Shown one piece after another: positions 16,508 to 26,424 of a DNA stretch of 64,000 nt. How positions within the stretch are numbered: the first letter of the stretch is position 1; each line of letters begins with the position of its first letter. Both the position numbers and the translations under genes were made by a program. Source of the DNA: a virus. The notes under the pieces are model-generated. The model was given only the letters and a program-made list of their open reading frames with translations. It was not told the origin of the DNA and made no database searches. The DNA lies in IMG/VR virus record IMGVR_UViG_3300046048_000257, positions 22,879-86,878 of that record, one strand, 5' to 3'.

Positions 16508-16912
16508 ATGAGTGAGGTAACATATTTTACACGGTTAAGGGGGCTGGCCACAGTAGTGTGGGACCCTGAAAAAAAACGCATGCTGGCTCATTTCAATAAG
16601 CAGGGCCTGCTGGCCACAGAGGATAAAAGGGTGATAGAAACCCTTATGGCCATGGGGTACCGGCAGGTAACTGTGGATGAGCTGGCCAGAGCAGGGCTAC
16701 CTGTGCCCTCTGTTAGTGATGTGCCAGACGCCATGCCCGCAGGAGTGCCCGGCAGGGGTTACACCCAGCCGGGTGAAAGCGGTGTGATGGATGGCGCAGC
16801 CATGAGGGATGGAGGTGGGCCCCGTTTAGGCGGTGATGCTAACCAGCTATTTGAGCCAGACCCCTCAGCGCCACCTCCGGGTGATGCTGGGCGCCGTAAG
16901 TTGATTAAGTAA
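16508..16912 (+). CDS. Hypothetical head protein
   Basis: 134 residues. The N-terminal 60 residues look folded (VVWDPEKKRMLAHF, then a helix), and the remainder is a Gly/Pro/Ala-rich flexible tail. AGGAGG precedes the ATG. It sits between capsid and connector genes, so a head-completion role is plausible. Confidence 0.65.
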   Translation: MSEVTYFTRLRGLATVVWDPEKKRMLAHFNKQGLLATEDKRVIETLMAMGYRQVTVDELARAGLPVPSVSDVPDAMPAGVPGRGYTQPGESGVMDGAAMRDGGGPRLGGDANQLFEPDPSAPPPGDAGRRKLIK

Positions 16913-16924
16913 GGAGGCCCCCTG

Positions 16925-17374
16925 ATGCCATACTGCACTGAGGATGACTTAGAGCAAGTGCGCCCTAATATCATGCAGCTGGGCGTGGATGGCTGGGATG
17001 ACCAGCTGGCAGAGGCTGATGACATTATTAACAGAGTGCTGGAGTCACGGTGGTACCGCACAGCTTGTAAGGAGTACGGGATAGACTACCGGGAAACACC
17101 TTTTGACCCCACGCTTATGCTTAACTCTGCCACGCAGTTAGCCCGGCTGGCCACTTACAAAACACTGGAGCTGGCCTATATGTATCTGCAAAAAGACAAA
17201 GCGGGCCCGGATGGTGACCCGTTTGAGAAACAGGCCGCTAATTTCCGTAAACTATACACCACGGAGCTGAGTGAGGTGCTGGCCTACGGTATAGACTATG
17301 ACTGGGATGCCAGCGGTGATTTAGATTTTACGGAGCAAAAGATGCCTGTAACACGCAGGCTGGCCCGGTGTTAG
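16925..17374 (+). CDS. Head-tail connector (gp6/gp36-like adaptor)
   Basis: 149 residues. The N-terminus MPYCTEDDLEQVRPN is typical of phage adaptor proteins of the DUF1320/gp6 type, which bind under the portal. The rest is helical with a conserved ATQLARLATYKTLE segment. It lies in the usual place between capsid and neck genes. Confidence 0.75.
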   Translation: MPYCTEDDLEQVRPNIMQLGVDGWDDQLAEADDIINRVLESRWYRTACKEYGIDYRETPFDPTLMLNSATQLARLATYKTLELAYMYLQKDKAGPDGDPFEKQAANFRKLYTTELSEVLAYGIDYDWDASGDLDFTEQKMPVTRRLARC

Positions 17375-17377
17375 CTC

Positions 17378-17866
17378 ATGGCTGATAAGATAGTTGAAAT
17401 AAAAGGGGCCATGGAGCTGGAGCTTAAGCTGGATGATGTGGCCATGGCCATAGTGCGTAACAGCGCACTTATGGGCAGGCTGGGTAACTTTATCAATACC
17501 AGCGTAAAAGCCCGGACCTCAGAGGGCATAAGTGCGGAGGGTACACCTTTTCAGCCGTACAGCCCACGGTACGCAGTATGGCGTAAAGAAGTTTTCGGGG
17601 CGCCTGTATCGCATGTGGACCTTACACTTACCGGGGGCATGTTTATAGCCCTAACATACACGGCGCAAAATGACCGTGTTACCTCCTTTTTTATGGATGT
17701 GCCTGATAAACGTAACCCAAAAGTGAGGGCACCAGCTAAGGCTTTTTATAACCAGCAGCTGCGTAATTTTTTTAGTATCAGCGCAGATGAGGTTAAAAAA
17801 GTAGAGAAAATGATTACCGATTATGTTAACCAGCACCTAAGGAGTGACAAGCGTGGCACACAATAG
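17378..17866 (+). CDS. Neck / virion morphogenesis protein (gpG/gp10-like)
   Basis: 162 residues. FINTSVKARTSEG and GTPFQPYSPRYAVWRK followed by LTLTGGMF match phage morphogenesis or head-closure proteins that complete the neck. The basic patch and C-terminal helix fit the family. Its 3' end overlaps the next gene by 14 bases. It has a weak ribosome site, suggesting coupling to the upstream gene. Confidence 0.7.
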   Translation: MADKIVEIKGAMELELKLDDVAMAIVRNSALMGRLGNFINTSVKARTSEGISAEGTPFQPYSPRYAVWRKEVFGAPVSHVDLTLTGGMFIALTYTAQNDRVTSFFMDVPDKRNPKVRAPAKAFYNQQLRNFFSISADEVKKVEKMITDYVNQHLRSDKRGTQ

Positions 17867-18311
17867 CAGGCGGGAGCAGCTGCTTACCAAAATAGTGCGT
17901 GAGCTGGAGGAGCTGAACAGCATTAAAACTGTGGACCGGGTGATGCCCGGTGGGCTCAGTGATTTAGAGCAGTATGCAGCCACTCAGCTACCACTGGCAG
18001 CCGTGGTGGGTAAGCTACCAGACCCCACTTATAAGATGAGCGCCCGAAACGTGCACACCATAGATATGGTGACCAGTGTACTGGGTGTTAATCTATTTGT
18101 GTATGCTGAGGATAACGTGACCCCGGATACAACCGTGAGCACACTGGCTGATGATATATGGGCCAAGCTGCTGGCGGATGAAACCCATGGCTTTAAATGG
18201 GTACTGAGCACACTAATCCACCCGGATGTTAACGTGGCTGTGTGGGCTCCGTATTGCGCTTTTAACATGCTGGTAAACGTAACATACCTACATGATAAAG
18301 GAGGTATTTAA
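17853..18311 (+). CDS. Tail terminator-like protein
   Basis: 152 residues from GTG 17853, which is 8 bases after AAGGAG. It starts with a helix (REQLLTKIVRELEEL), then an alpha/beta fold with LPLAAVVGKLPDP and a long C-terminal strand series. Size, fold pattern and position between neck and tail tube fit tail terminator (gpU-like) proteins that cap the tail tube. Confidence 0.65.
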   Translation: MAHNSRREQLLTKIVRELEELNSIKTVDRVMPGGLSDLEQYAATQLPLAAVVGKLPDPTYKMSARNVHTIDMVTSVLGVNLFVYAEDNVTPDTTVSTLADDIWAKLLADETHGFKWVLSTLIHPDVNVAVWAPYCAFNMLVNVTYLHDKGGI

Positions 18312-18313
18312 AC

Positions 18314-18892
18314 ATGCCACAGCCGCATAGCACTCAAAATTATACGATACTTAAGGGCATATTTTATATAGCAGAGCACGATGCTGAGGGTGTGCCCGGT
18401 GCGTATTCTGATATGGGTAATGTGGTAACCGCTGAAATTGAGCCTCAGGTGGAGCGGCTGCCTCATTATTCTAACCGCAGTGGGTACCGGGTAAAGGATG
18501 CTAACCCGATTATATCCACTGAGTACATGCTGCGCATGACTTTGGATGAGCATGCAGCAGTTAACCTTAACCGCTATCTTATGGGCAGCCTTACGGGCGG
18601 CGGTGATACTATTAATGCTTTGATGAGCATGGATAAAGAGTATGCCATACGCTTTGTGGAGGATAACCCCCGTGGGCCCAATAAGATATGGGACTTGTGG
18701 AAACTAACCCTCAGCCCTGCGGGACCGCTCCAGCTGGTAGGTGATGGCACAGAGTGGGCCGTTATGGAAATGCAAGGGGAGGGTTTAGCTGATACAAAAA
18801 ACCACCCCACCAGTCCGTACATTACCGTGGACTATAAGGGTGGTGAAACCACTACCACTACCAGTACCACCAGCACCACCACCAGCACCTAA
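18314..18892 (+). CDS. Major tail tube protein with Thr/Ser tail
   Basis: 192 residues. It has the NYTILKGIFYIA opening and acidic loops typical of tail tube proteins, and lies just before the chaperone and tape measure genes. The C-terminus is a Thr/Ser tract (18848-18889). Because the tube C-terminus faces outward in many phages, the tract could coat the tail. Strong AAGGAGG. Confidence 0.78.
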   Translation: MPQPHSTQNYTILKGIFYIAEHDAEGVPGAYSDMGNVVTAEIEPQVERLPHYSNRSGYRVKDANPIISTEYMLRMTLDEHAAVNLNRYLMGSLTGGGDTINALMSMDKEYAIRFVEDNPRGPNKIWDLWKLTLSPAGPLQLVGDGTEWAVMEMQGEGLADTKNHPTSPYITVDYKGGETTTTTSTTSTTTST

Positions 18893-18975
18893 TGGGCACA
18901 GTAGTGCTTATGCGGTAGGTGGCGGTATGATGTTTGGCGGTATGGCAGGTGGCGTATGAGCGGAGGTACACAGCT

Positions 18976-19410
18976 ATGGCCAAGTCAAAAAGGCAGCTGG
19001 TGAGTGATGCGCCTAAAGAGGAGCAGCAAGCGCCAGCGCCTGCTATCCACAACACAGATACCGTGGAGATAGGCCCTAAAACCATTACGGTAAAGGAGCT
19101 ATCTGTACGTGATATTATTAATCTGGTAAACGATAAAAACCTGCTGGGCAGTGCCAGCTCAAAAGATGGTTTTGAGCTGGATGCCCTGCGGGAGGAGGCG
19201 GAAAAGTACCTGCCTAAATTTATCAGCGGTGCTAACATGGATGACCTGCTGGATATGAAACCCAGCGAGCTGCGCCGGATTTATGATAAATTTATGGAGA
19301 TAAATAAAACTTTTTTCGCCGTGGCCCGCACAGTGGGGCTGGACCAGATAGTGGCACAGCTGAAACTGGCACTGCAAAGGGACTTTTTGAGGCTGCTTGC
19401 AGACTTATAG
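18976..19410 (+). CDS. Tail assembly chaperone (gpG-like)
   Basis: 144 residues, mostly helical after a variable N-terminus, with KELSVRDIINLVND and a C-terminal helix RDFLRLLADL. It lies between the tail tube and tape measure genes, where chaperones that coat the tape measure are found. ATG 18976 is used because GGAGG lies 9 bases before it. A -1 frameshift near the end gives a longer form. Confidence 0.78.
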   Translation: MAKSKRQLVSDAPKEEQQAPAPAIHNTDTVEIGPKTITVKELSVRDIINLVNDKNLLGSASSKDGFELDALREEAEKYLPKFISGANMDDLLDMKPSELRRIYDKFMEINKTFFAVARTVGLDQIVAQLKLALQRDFLRLLADL

Positions 19411-19577
19411 AGGCGGGCCATTTATACGTTTTAGACTATGGATATAGCTATTTTATCACTGCGCTTAACGTACACCTGAAAATCAGGCATGAGGCTCAGC
19501 GGGATAGGGCCGTGAGTTACAGAATGGCCCGGACCCTTAAAGGCCGTGACTGGCAGCGGTATTTACGTGGAGGGTGA
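18976..19577 (+). CDS. Tail assembly chaperone, -1 frameshift extension (gpGT-like)
   Basis: At 19383-19389 the zero frame reads C TTT TTG. Slipping back one base opens a frame of about 62 residues that starts GAG GCT GCT, continues through YVLDYGYSYF, and stops at TGA 19575-19577, four bases before the tape measure ATG. No start codon opens this frame on its own. The heptamer differs by one base from the T TTT TTG site of phage P2. The exact slip position is an inference. Confidence 0.65.
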
Positions 19578-19580
19578 TAA

Positions 19581-22166
19581 ATGGCTATAACCAGCGATAC
19601 CTTACAAATTGTAATAAAGCTGCGGGACCAAGCCACTAAAGGCCTGCGGGGTATAGGCACCACGCTGGGTAAAATGCGCAACAGCGTGAGCGGCCTGATA
19701 CCTAAGTTTTCAGGCTTACAGGTGGCCATAGCCGGTGCTTTTGGTGCAATCAGCGCCGGACTCATAGCCCGCAGTTTCATACAGGCCGCAGACGCAGCAG
19801 AGGGCTACCGTGTGCGGCTTTCCGTTTTACTGGGCTCACAGCGTGAGGCCAATATGCTGTTTAAGGATATGGCTGATTTTGCTGGAAACGTGAGCTTTCA
19901 GTATGAGGAAATTATGGGCGCCGCTACCTCACTGGCCGGTGTAATGGAGGGGGGCCGTGAGGAGGTAAGTAAGTGGATGCCCGTACTGGCCGACCTATCC
20001 GCCGCCTCCGGGCTTACCATGGAGGAGGCCACTTCTAATTTTATCCGCATGTATAGCTCAGGAGCAGCAGCTGCTGATGCCTTTAGGGATAAAGGCATAC
20101 TGGCCATGCTGGGCTTTAAAGCTAAAACCCAATATACCGCAGAGGAAACACGTAAGATACTTATGGAGGCGTGGGAGGCGCCCACCAGCAAGTTTAGGGA
20201 TGCTGCCCTTAAACTGGCTAACACGTGGGGCGGCCTTATGAGCATGATGGCTGATAGGTGGTTTCAGTTACGTGTGTATATCATGGAGGAGGGCGGTGTA
20301 CTGGATTACATGAAAGCGGCGGCTAAAACGCTGCTGGAGTTTATTGCTAACCTGAAAAAGGAGGGCAGGCTGGATGAGTGGGCCGCACAGATGGCCCAGC
20401 GGATACTTACCGTTTTTGAAAAGGTGGCCATAGGCGTGGGCTGGCTGGTGGATAGTTTCAGAGGCTGGAAAATGATACTGGAGGGGCTGGCTATGACTTG
20501 GAACGCCATAGGCATAGCCGGGCACTGGGTTTTTGAGCAGTTTAGAAAATTCGGGATATGGCTGGATGAGCTGTTTATCAAAATGATGAATATACGGCTT
20601 ACAATACTGAAATTTTTTAGCAAGCTGGAGGAGGGGGTAAAGGATGAGATAGCCGCCACTAAGAAACTGATAGCTGAGCGTGAAAAAATGGTGGAGCAGA
20701 ACAGGATAGGGCTTACACAGGAGGAGGCCCTGCGTAAAATCCATGAGGCCAGACTGGAGCAGGCACTGGCCCGCCTCCAGATTATAGCCGCTGAGGTGCC
20801 TTATAATGAAAAAATAAAACAGCAGCTGGAGGAAATAAAGAAACTGGCAGAGGAGTACCGTAAGGAGCGTGAGGGTGCAGGTGATACAGGTGTGCCCCGG
20901 CCTAAGCCCACACCTGATGTGGATACCAAGCTGATAGAGGCCCGGCTTAATGCGGAGGCCAAGATAGCCCTTGAAAAAAATAAAACCATGATGGCGGCTA
21001 TTGAGGGGCAGTGGAGTGAGCACACCATAGCCATGAAAAAGTATTTTGAGGAGCGCCTTACGTTAATTAATGAGGCTCACGCCATACAGATTAAATTACT
21101 GGAGGAGGAGGCTGCACTTGAAAAGGACCCGGCCAAAAAGGAGGCCCTGCGGGCACAAAAGGCTGCGCTGGAGGAGGAGTACATGCGCACCATTATACAG
21201 CTCCAGCTTGACCTAAATGCTGCCACACGTGAGGAGGTGGATGCCCGTAAGGATGCTGCGGATGTAATTAGTGAGATAGACCGCAGGCTGGCGCAGAGCC
21301 GTGCCAGTGGTGGCGGACTGGCTGAGCAGTTTAGGATGGAGCAGGAGCAGCTGAGGCAGCAGCAGGAGGCCGATATACAGCGGCTGCTGGATATGAAAGC
21401 CAAGGGCTATGATATGGAGGCTGAGCTGCAAGAGGCTAAAAATAAGCACCTGCTGGAGCAGGAGCAGCTGGCTATGAACCAGCGTAAGCAGCTGTGGCAG
21501 ACCTATGTGGATAGCATACAGACCACGCTGGGCTCTATGACCTCCATGTTTAATGACTGGTACCAAGCGGCGGGCTCAAAGCATAAGGAACTGTTTAACC
21601 TCTATAAGGCGGCCAGCATAGCGGAAACGATTATAGCCACATACAGCGCCGCACAAAAGGCCTATGATGCCATGGCTAAGGTGCCCTATGTGGGCCCGGC
21701 GCTGGCGGCCTCTGCTGCGGCCATAGCCGTGGCAGCCGGTCTGGCCCGTGTGCAGTTAATCCGCCAGCAACAGATGGCCAGCGGTGGACTGGTAGGCGGA
21801 GTGAGCCCCACCCCCACAGCAGATAACATACCCATAAAAGCCACAGCCGGTGAGTTTATGCACCCGGTGAGCACAGTAAAATATTACGGTGTAAGGGCCA
21901 TGGAGGCCATACGCAAAAGACTGGTGCCCCGTGAGCTGCTTTTACAGTTTGCAGCCAAAATACCTAACATTAAAATGAGGACCCTGCACCAGTTTGCCAC
22001 AGGCGGGGCCATAACTGGTGCGGCGGCAGCCTCTGGAGGTGATACTAACCTGAGCATGCCTGTGAGTATCCGGCTGCCTGAGCAGCTTAGTTTTATAGGC
22101 CGCAGGCTGGAGGCTGAAATAGAGCCTGTGATACTGCGGGTATTACGGGAGGAGCTGAGGTATTGA
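19581..22166 (+). CDS. Tape measure protein
   Basis: 861 residues. The N-terminus has a hydrophobic helix (GAFGAISAGLIARSF, about 53-67) and the QAADAAEG/LGSQREAN motifs of tape measures. A long coiled-coil middle follows (about 340-640), and a hydrophobic Ala/Gly-rich segment (about 700-735) with GGLVGG near the end. It sets tail length and helps DNA entry. Its size predicts a siphovirus tail of moderate length. Confidence 0.88.
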   Translation: MAITSDTLQIVIKLRDQATKGLRGIGTTLGKMRNSVSGLIPKFSGLQVAIAGAFGAISAGLIARSFIQAADAAEGYRVRLSVLLGSQREANMLFKDMADFAGNVSFQYEEIMGAATSLAGVMEGGREEVSKWMPVLADLSAASGLTMEEATSNFIRMYSSGAAAADAFRDKGILAMLGFKAKTQYTAEETRKILMEAWEAPTSKFRDAALKLANTWGGLMSMMADRWFQLRVYIMEEGGVLDYMKAAAKTLLEFIANLKKEGRLDEWAAQMAQRILTVFEKVAIGVGWLVDSFRGWKMILEGLAMTWNAIGIAGHWVFEQFRKFGIWLDELFIKMMNIRLTILKFFSKLEEGVKDEIAATKKLIAEREKMVEQNRIGLTQEEALRKIHEARLEQALARLQIIAAEVPYNEKIKQQLEEIKKLAEEYRKEREGAGDTGVPRPKPTPDVDTKLIEARLNAEAKIALEKNKTMMAAIEGQWSEHTIAMKKYFEERLTLINEAHAIQIKLLEEEAALEKDPAKKEALRAQKAALEEEYMRTIIQLQLDLNAATREEVDARKDAADVISEIDRRLAQSRASGGGLAEQFRMEQEQLRQQQEADIQRLLDMKAKGYDMEAELQEAKNKHLLEQEQLAMNQRKQLWQTYVDSIQTTLGSMTSMFNDWYQAAGSKHKELFNLYKAASIAETIIATYSAAQKAYDAMAKVPYVGPALAASAAAIAVAAGLARVQLIRQQQMASGGLVGGVSPTPTADNIPIKATAGEFMHPVSTVKYYGVRAMEAIRKRLVPRELLLQFAAKIPNIKMRTLHQFATGGAITGAAAASGGDTNLSMPVSIRLPEQLSFIGRRLEAEIEPVILRVLREELRY

Positions 22167-22167
22167 T

Positions 22168-22584
22168 ATGATAGAAACCGGGCAGCAAAAGCTGGGTGGT
22201 TATACGTTTTACTGGGACCCGGATAATATGACCATACCAGAAAAACAAAAGCAGGTAGCGGTGGCGGATACATATGGTGGCTCCGCCATTTTTGAATGGG
22301 CCGCCTTACTGGAGGGCACACAGGTGCAGCTGGAGTGGGATATGATGCCTAAGGGCATGTATAAGCAGCTGCGCACCATGTACCTCCAGACCGGGGTGAC
22401 TTTTGTGTGGGACCCTAATACCGGGGGTAACACATACACGGTGGTGATAGAGAAACTGGAGGGCGCTTATATGGGTACTGTGCTGCATGAGGGGCAGTTT
22501 CGGCAAAATGTAAAGCTAACGCTTAATATCAGGAGTCTGGCTGCCATACTCCAGAGTACCACCAGCACCACCACTACTGAATAA
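22168..22584 (+). CDS. Small tail protein with short Thr/Ser tail
   Basis: 138 residues of beta-rich sequence with a YTFYWDPDNM opening and a strand-turn-strand pattern. It lies between tape measure and hub genes, where small distal-tail proteins occur. It ends in TTSTTTTE (22558-22581). It may form a ring between tail tube and hub. The family is not certain. Confidence 0.65.
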   Translation: MIETGQQKLGGYTFYWDPDNMTIPEKQKQVAVADTYGGSAIFEWAALLEGTQVQLEWDMMPKGMYKQLRTMYLQTGVTFVWDPNTGGNTYTVVIEKLEGAYMGTVLHEGQFRQNVKLTLNIRSLAAILQSTTSTTTTE

Positions 22585-22589
22585 AATAG

Positions 22590-22628
22590 GGCCTCAGGAG
22601 CCGCCAGAGGCTGTATATGAGGACTTTA
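22590..22628 (+). promoter_or_regulatory. Hairpin plus shared 16-nt motif, copy 1
   Basis: GCCTC (22591-22595) and GAGGC (22607-22611) form a hairpin followed by GTATATGAGGACTTTA (22613-22628) and GGGTAGGG. The same 16-mer after a hairpin occurs at 38512-38527. Each contains ATGAGGACTTTA opening a tiny frame ending GGGTAG. It could be a promoter, processing signal or leader peptide upstream of the hub gene. Confidence 0.5.
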
Positions 22629-22647
22629 GGGTAGGGGTAATACACTT

Positions 22648-25600
22648 ATGGCCTTAACACTGGATAGCGCTTTACAGAGCCGTTTAGATAGCATGCACCG
22701 GCAGCCTGCTATTGAGCTGCTTAGTAATGAGTTTTTAGCGAGTATCCCATTTCAGGGTAACAGCTTTGGGATAGCTCAGGGCGGTACTTTTAGGCCGCAT
22801 TTAATACAGCACAGCAGCGGGCGGCTGGCTCAGGTGTACGTGGATGAGGATGGTGAGTTGCAGTGGATGTTTACGGATACCGCCCGTAACCAGTGGACCA
22901 CGGTAAACCTATCCTCAATTACCACAGGGGCCGTGGCTGCCTCCGCAGTGGAGCTGGCTAACGGTAACATAGGGCTGGTATATACCACCAGCTATTTGGG
23001 TAATGACAAGCTGATGCAGGCCACTATCAGCGTGACCGGCGCCGTGGTGGCCAGCCAGAGCCAGATAGCGGACTTAACGGATGCTTACGCTTATAGCGCC
23101 CCATATGTTACCCGGCTGGGTAATGGCACTTACTATCTGATATATGTGCAAAAGGATACCACCACGCCCTTATATACGATTTACGGGCAGACCTGCACCA
23201 CATGGGGCTCATGGGGTGCAGCCTCCAATATAACCCCCTCAGGGCTCAATACAGCCGCTGAAATAGATAACCCCAGCCTATTTGAAACCACAGAGGGTGA
23301 CCTTTTTCTGCTGGTGGACCACGTGACCTCCACGCAGGATGATGTAACCATAAAAAATATATTTAGCTCCATAAGCACTAACAATGGCGCCAGCTTTGGG
23401 GCAGCCTCCGCCCGGACTAATTACACAGCTTTTGGCAGCAACGGGCTGGACCCTATAATGATACAAAAGCAAAACGGGACCGTGTGGCTCATATTCTATG
23501 AGTCTATTAACGTGCTGCACATGGATAGCTCCGCCACGGGCTTTTTACAGTGCAGGAGCTATGGCATGGGAGTTAAGGACCTGCACTGTGATTATGCTAA
23601 CCGTAAAATACTGGTGGCCTATGGTAACAGCCAAGGGGGTGTAAAGTATTTAACCGGTGTGGCCGTGGTGGATATGGCCACATGGAGTATTGATAAAATT
23701 TACTATAACAGCAGCACCCCGGCCATTAATCAAATATTTTGTGACCAGCACGTGTGGAATAATAGCCTTATACACGCTGATGGTAAGTACATGGCCATGG
23801 CCACGACTTATGGTACGGGCCACATGGTGCTGTGTGTGATAGACCACACCACAGATAGCGTGACTCATTACGTGATAGATGATGTGGGGGTGGGTGGTAT
23901 AAGTGATGGCGTACCGGCTTACTATCTGGACCGTAATGTGGAGTATAACAGTAACCCTCCGTATGGCTTTTTAGGTATAGGGCCTGCCTGTATCAGAGTG
24001 GATGCCTCACGGGACCGGGTGTATATTGGCTGGGATGGCGGCTATTACCGCCAGTATCACATTTTTAGCTACATAGACCTCACTGAGGCCCCGGATGGTG
24101 AGGGCATGTATAGTATAACGTGGGTAAATGGGCCCACCTCCGGCATAAGTGTGCCCGGACAAAATAGGGTATGGTATGAGTACGGCTGGCAGTTTGAGAT
24201 AGATACGGAGCGCCAGTATCTGGTGGCCTACCACCCCGGAGGCGGCAGCGTGGGGGCTATTAACTGGAATGGGGGCTTATCAATACATGCCGAAAATGCC
24301 GGGGCTGCGATAGTTAAATATTATACCCCGCAAAGTAATAACAGCATGTGCCTGTGGGGCCCCCGGCAGGCTGTTGTTTATAACGGGGCGGTGTATGGTG
24401 ATTTTTATTACTCCGCTACTTTTCCGTACACAGACCAGCGTGGGCTCATTAAAATAGACTATTTGACTGATACAATAACCTATCACAGGCCCAGCTTTGT
24501 AACGGCTAACAGCCATACATTTTATGATTTTGCCATAGATGAGGAGGAGGAGTACCTATACATGGCGTGTGGGTGGGGTGTGGCTAAATTTAGTATGGCC
24601 AGTGGAGCATGGAGCATATTTAATAGTGATACACTGCCCGGCTTTGTGCGCAGCGGTGAGGTGGATAGCATGGGCTTTGTGGCATGGGACCCCACAGACC
24701 GTAATGTGCTCATGGGTGCGTGGAATGATTACATAAGTAATTACCTCAGTGGTATAGGTATGTTTAGTGAAAATGGCGCTTATAATCAGCTCCAGTATAT
24801 CACAGCTTATAAGGCTGCCAGCTGGGACTGGGATGCCCAGCAGGACCTGAGCTATTACACTAAGGAGGCAAAGCCCACAGCCGTGGTGGCTCTGGATGAT
24901 GTGGCGTGGGTGGTGTGGAATCACATAGACTGGGAGCAGGCGCAAAATGTGCTTTACTGGGATAATGATTTAGGTGAGATAGATATAACTGATGATATAA
25001 CGGGCCCAGTTACTATTAAGTGGGAGCTTAAGCGTGAAAACAAGCTGGATTTTAAGCTGGCTAATGGATACCTGTATGACCCGCAGAACCTGCTGAGCAC
25101 AAAAAACGTGGTGGGCCAAAAAGGCCGCAAGGTGGCGGTGCGTATAGGTGAGATTATAAGCGGGTATAACTACTGGGTAAACCAAGGCACATTTATAGTG
25201 GATACTGTGCAGCTGAGTTACAAACGGGGTGACCACCCTGTGCTCAGCCTGAGCTGTACGGGTAAAACTACTATATGGCGGTACCAGCAGGTAGCGGTGA
25301 GTGCACTTTACAGCGGGAGCATGCCTGATGATGTTATTAGGGACCTGTTAGATGACCATACCACATGGCTAAATTCTGATTACAGCATACCGGTTTTTAG
25401 TGCTGAGCACAGCCTTTATTACCAGTGGATAGATAAAACCCTGTGGGAAATAATTGAGGAAATATGTGACCACTTTTTTTATGCCATGTTTGAGGATGCA
25501 GATGGTGTATTTACATGCAGGCCCGTGAGCCTTACGCAGAGTGTGGACCATGAGTATGGTGATGATACCAAGCTGCAAAATTTTAGCCCGGATGATAATT

Positions 25601-26424
25601 ATAGTGACTACACTAACCGGGTGCGGGTGATAGGTGAAAGTAATGACTATACAGAGGTACTGCATGATGAGGAAATGATAACCAGCCGCAGCGGTACTGT
25701 GGGCTGGTGGGTTAAAAAAACCACTGAGGATATTTACTATGATGAGGATGGTGAGCGCCAGTGCAGAAACCCACGGCTGGAAGTGATACACAGCCCAAAG
25801 GAGTACGGGCTGCTGCTGGACCAGCTGGCCATGGGTGATGGCGGTGTAGAGATAACATATGTGGACCCGTATGAGAAGTATATAACGGTTACCATACGGG
25901 TAAAGGATTTAACCGCAGCGCTGGTGGGCGCCATTATAGCCATGGTGGTAAGTGCATGGGGTGCATGGGGCTGCGTGTACTGCGGGCCATGGATAGTGGC
26001 GCTGGCCATAGCCGCCAGCTTAGTGATGTATATACTGGCAGCCATGGCGCAGTATCAATATGAAGTGTGGGCCCGCCCGCTGGGCCGGGTGAAAAATACC
26101 ATACAGTATGAGGCTAATGACTATGAAATGCAGCAAAAGCTAAATGGTGAAATAATTACAGAGGAAATAACAGACCCCCTGTGTAACAGCGTAACAGAGT
26201 GCAGGCGTGTGGCTGAGGGTAACCTTGCTATGGTTAAGGCACAGCGCAGCCGCATACGTTTTACAAAGCTGGCACATTTACAGGATGAGCTGCTGGATAA
26301 AATAAAAGTGTACCACCCATATAGCGGTGAGGGCATGGAGCTGCTGATGGTGAGTCTGGAGCGCACGTACACAAAGGGGGAGGGTGTTTTTGATGAGATA
26401 GATGGCTGGAGGTATATACCCTAA
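22648..26424 (+). CDS. Baseplate hub / tail tip protein
   Basis: 1258 residues. Residues 1-750 look like repeated beta-blades (propeller-like). From about 765 there is a hub-like part: KWELKRENKLDFKLANG, RGDHPVLSLSCTGKTT and NDYTEVLHDEEM segments as in gp27-like hub proteins. A hydrophobic hairpin rich in Ala, Val and Trp spans about 1092-1135, unusual for a hub, and could insert in the membrane during DNA entry. It follows tape measure and small tail genes. No catalytic motif was seen. Confidence 0.75.
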   Translation: MALTLDSALQSRLDSMHRQPAIELLSNEFLASIPFQGNSFGIAQGGTFRPHLIQHSSGRLAQVYVDEDGELQWMFTDTARNQWTTVNLSSITTGAVAASAVELANGNIGLVYTTSYLGNDKLMQATISVTGAVVASQSQIADLTDAYAYSAPYVTRLGNGTYYLIYVQKDTTTPLYTIYGQTCTTWGSWGAASNITPSGLNTAAEIDNPSLFETTEGDLFLLVDHVTSTQDDVTIKNIFSSISTNNGASFGAASARTNYTAFGSNGLDPIMIQKQNGTVWLIFYESINVLHMDSSATGFLQCRSYGMGVKDLHCDYANRKILVAYGNSQGGVKYLTGVAVVDMATWSIDKIYYNSSTPAINQIFCDQHVWNNSLIHADGKYMAMATTYGTGHMVLCVIDHTTDSVTHYVIDDVGVGGISDGVPAYYLDRNVEYNSNPPYGFLGIGPACIRVDASRDRVYIGWDGGYYRQYHIFSYIDLTEAPDGEGMYSITWVNGPTSGISVPGQNRVWYEYGWQFEIDTERQYLVAYHPGGGSVGAINWNGGLSIHAENAGAAIVKYYTPQSNNSMCLWGPRQAVVYNGAVYGDFYYSATFPYTDQRGLIKIDYLTDTITYHRPSFVTANSHTFYDFAIDEEEEYLYMACGWGVAKFSMASGAWSIFNSDTLPGFVRSGEVDSMGFVAWDPTDRNVLMGAWNDYISNYLSGIGMFSENGAYNQLQYITAYKAASWDWDAQQDLSYYTKEAKPTAVVALDDVAWVVWNHIDWEQAQNVLYWDNDLGEIDITDDITGPVTIKWELKRENKLDFKLANGYLYDPQNLLSTKNVVGQKGRKVAVRIGEIISGYNYWVNQGTFIVDTVQLSYKRGDHPVLSLSCTGKTTIWRYQQVAVSALYSGSMPDDVIRDLLDDHTTWLNSDYSIPVFSAEHSLYYQWIDKTLWEIIEEICDHFFYAMFEDADGVFTCRPVSLTQSVDHEYGDDTKLQNFSPDDNYSDYTNRVRVIGESNDYTEVLHDEEMITSRSGTVGWWVKKTTEDIYYDEDGERQCRNPRLEVIHSPKEYGLLLDQLAMGDGGVEITYVDPYEKYITVTIRVKDLTAALVGAIIAMVVSAWGAWGCVYCGPWIVALAIAASLVMYILAAMAQYQYEVWARPLGRVKNTIQYEANDYEMQQKLNGEIITEEITDPLCNSVTECRRVAEGNLAMVKAQRSRIRFTKLAHLQDELLDKIKVYHPYSGEGMELLMVSLERTYTKGEGVFDEIDGWRYIP

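Noticed and set aside
18927-18959. Ten-residue frame MMFGGMAGGV
   Set aside because: Too short, no clear ribosome site; probably spacer between tail tube and chaperone.
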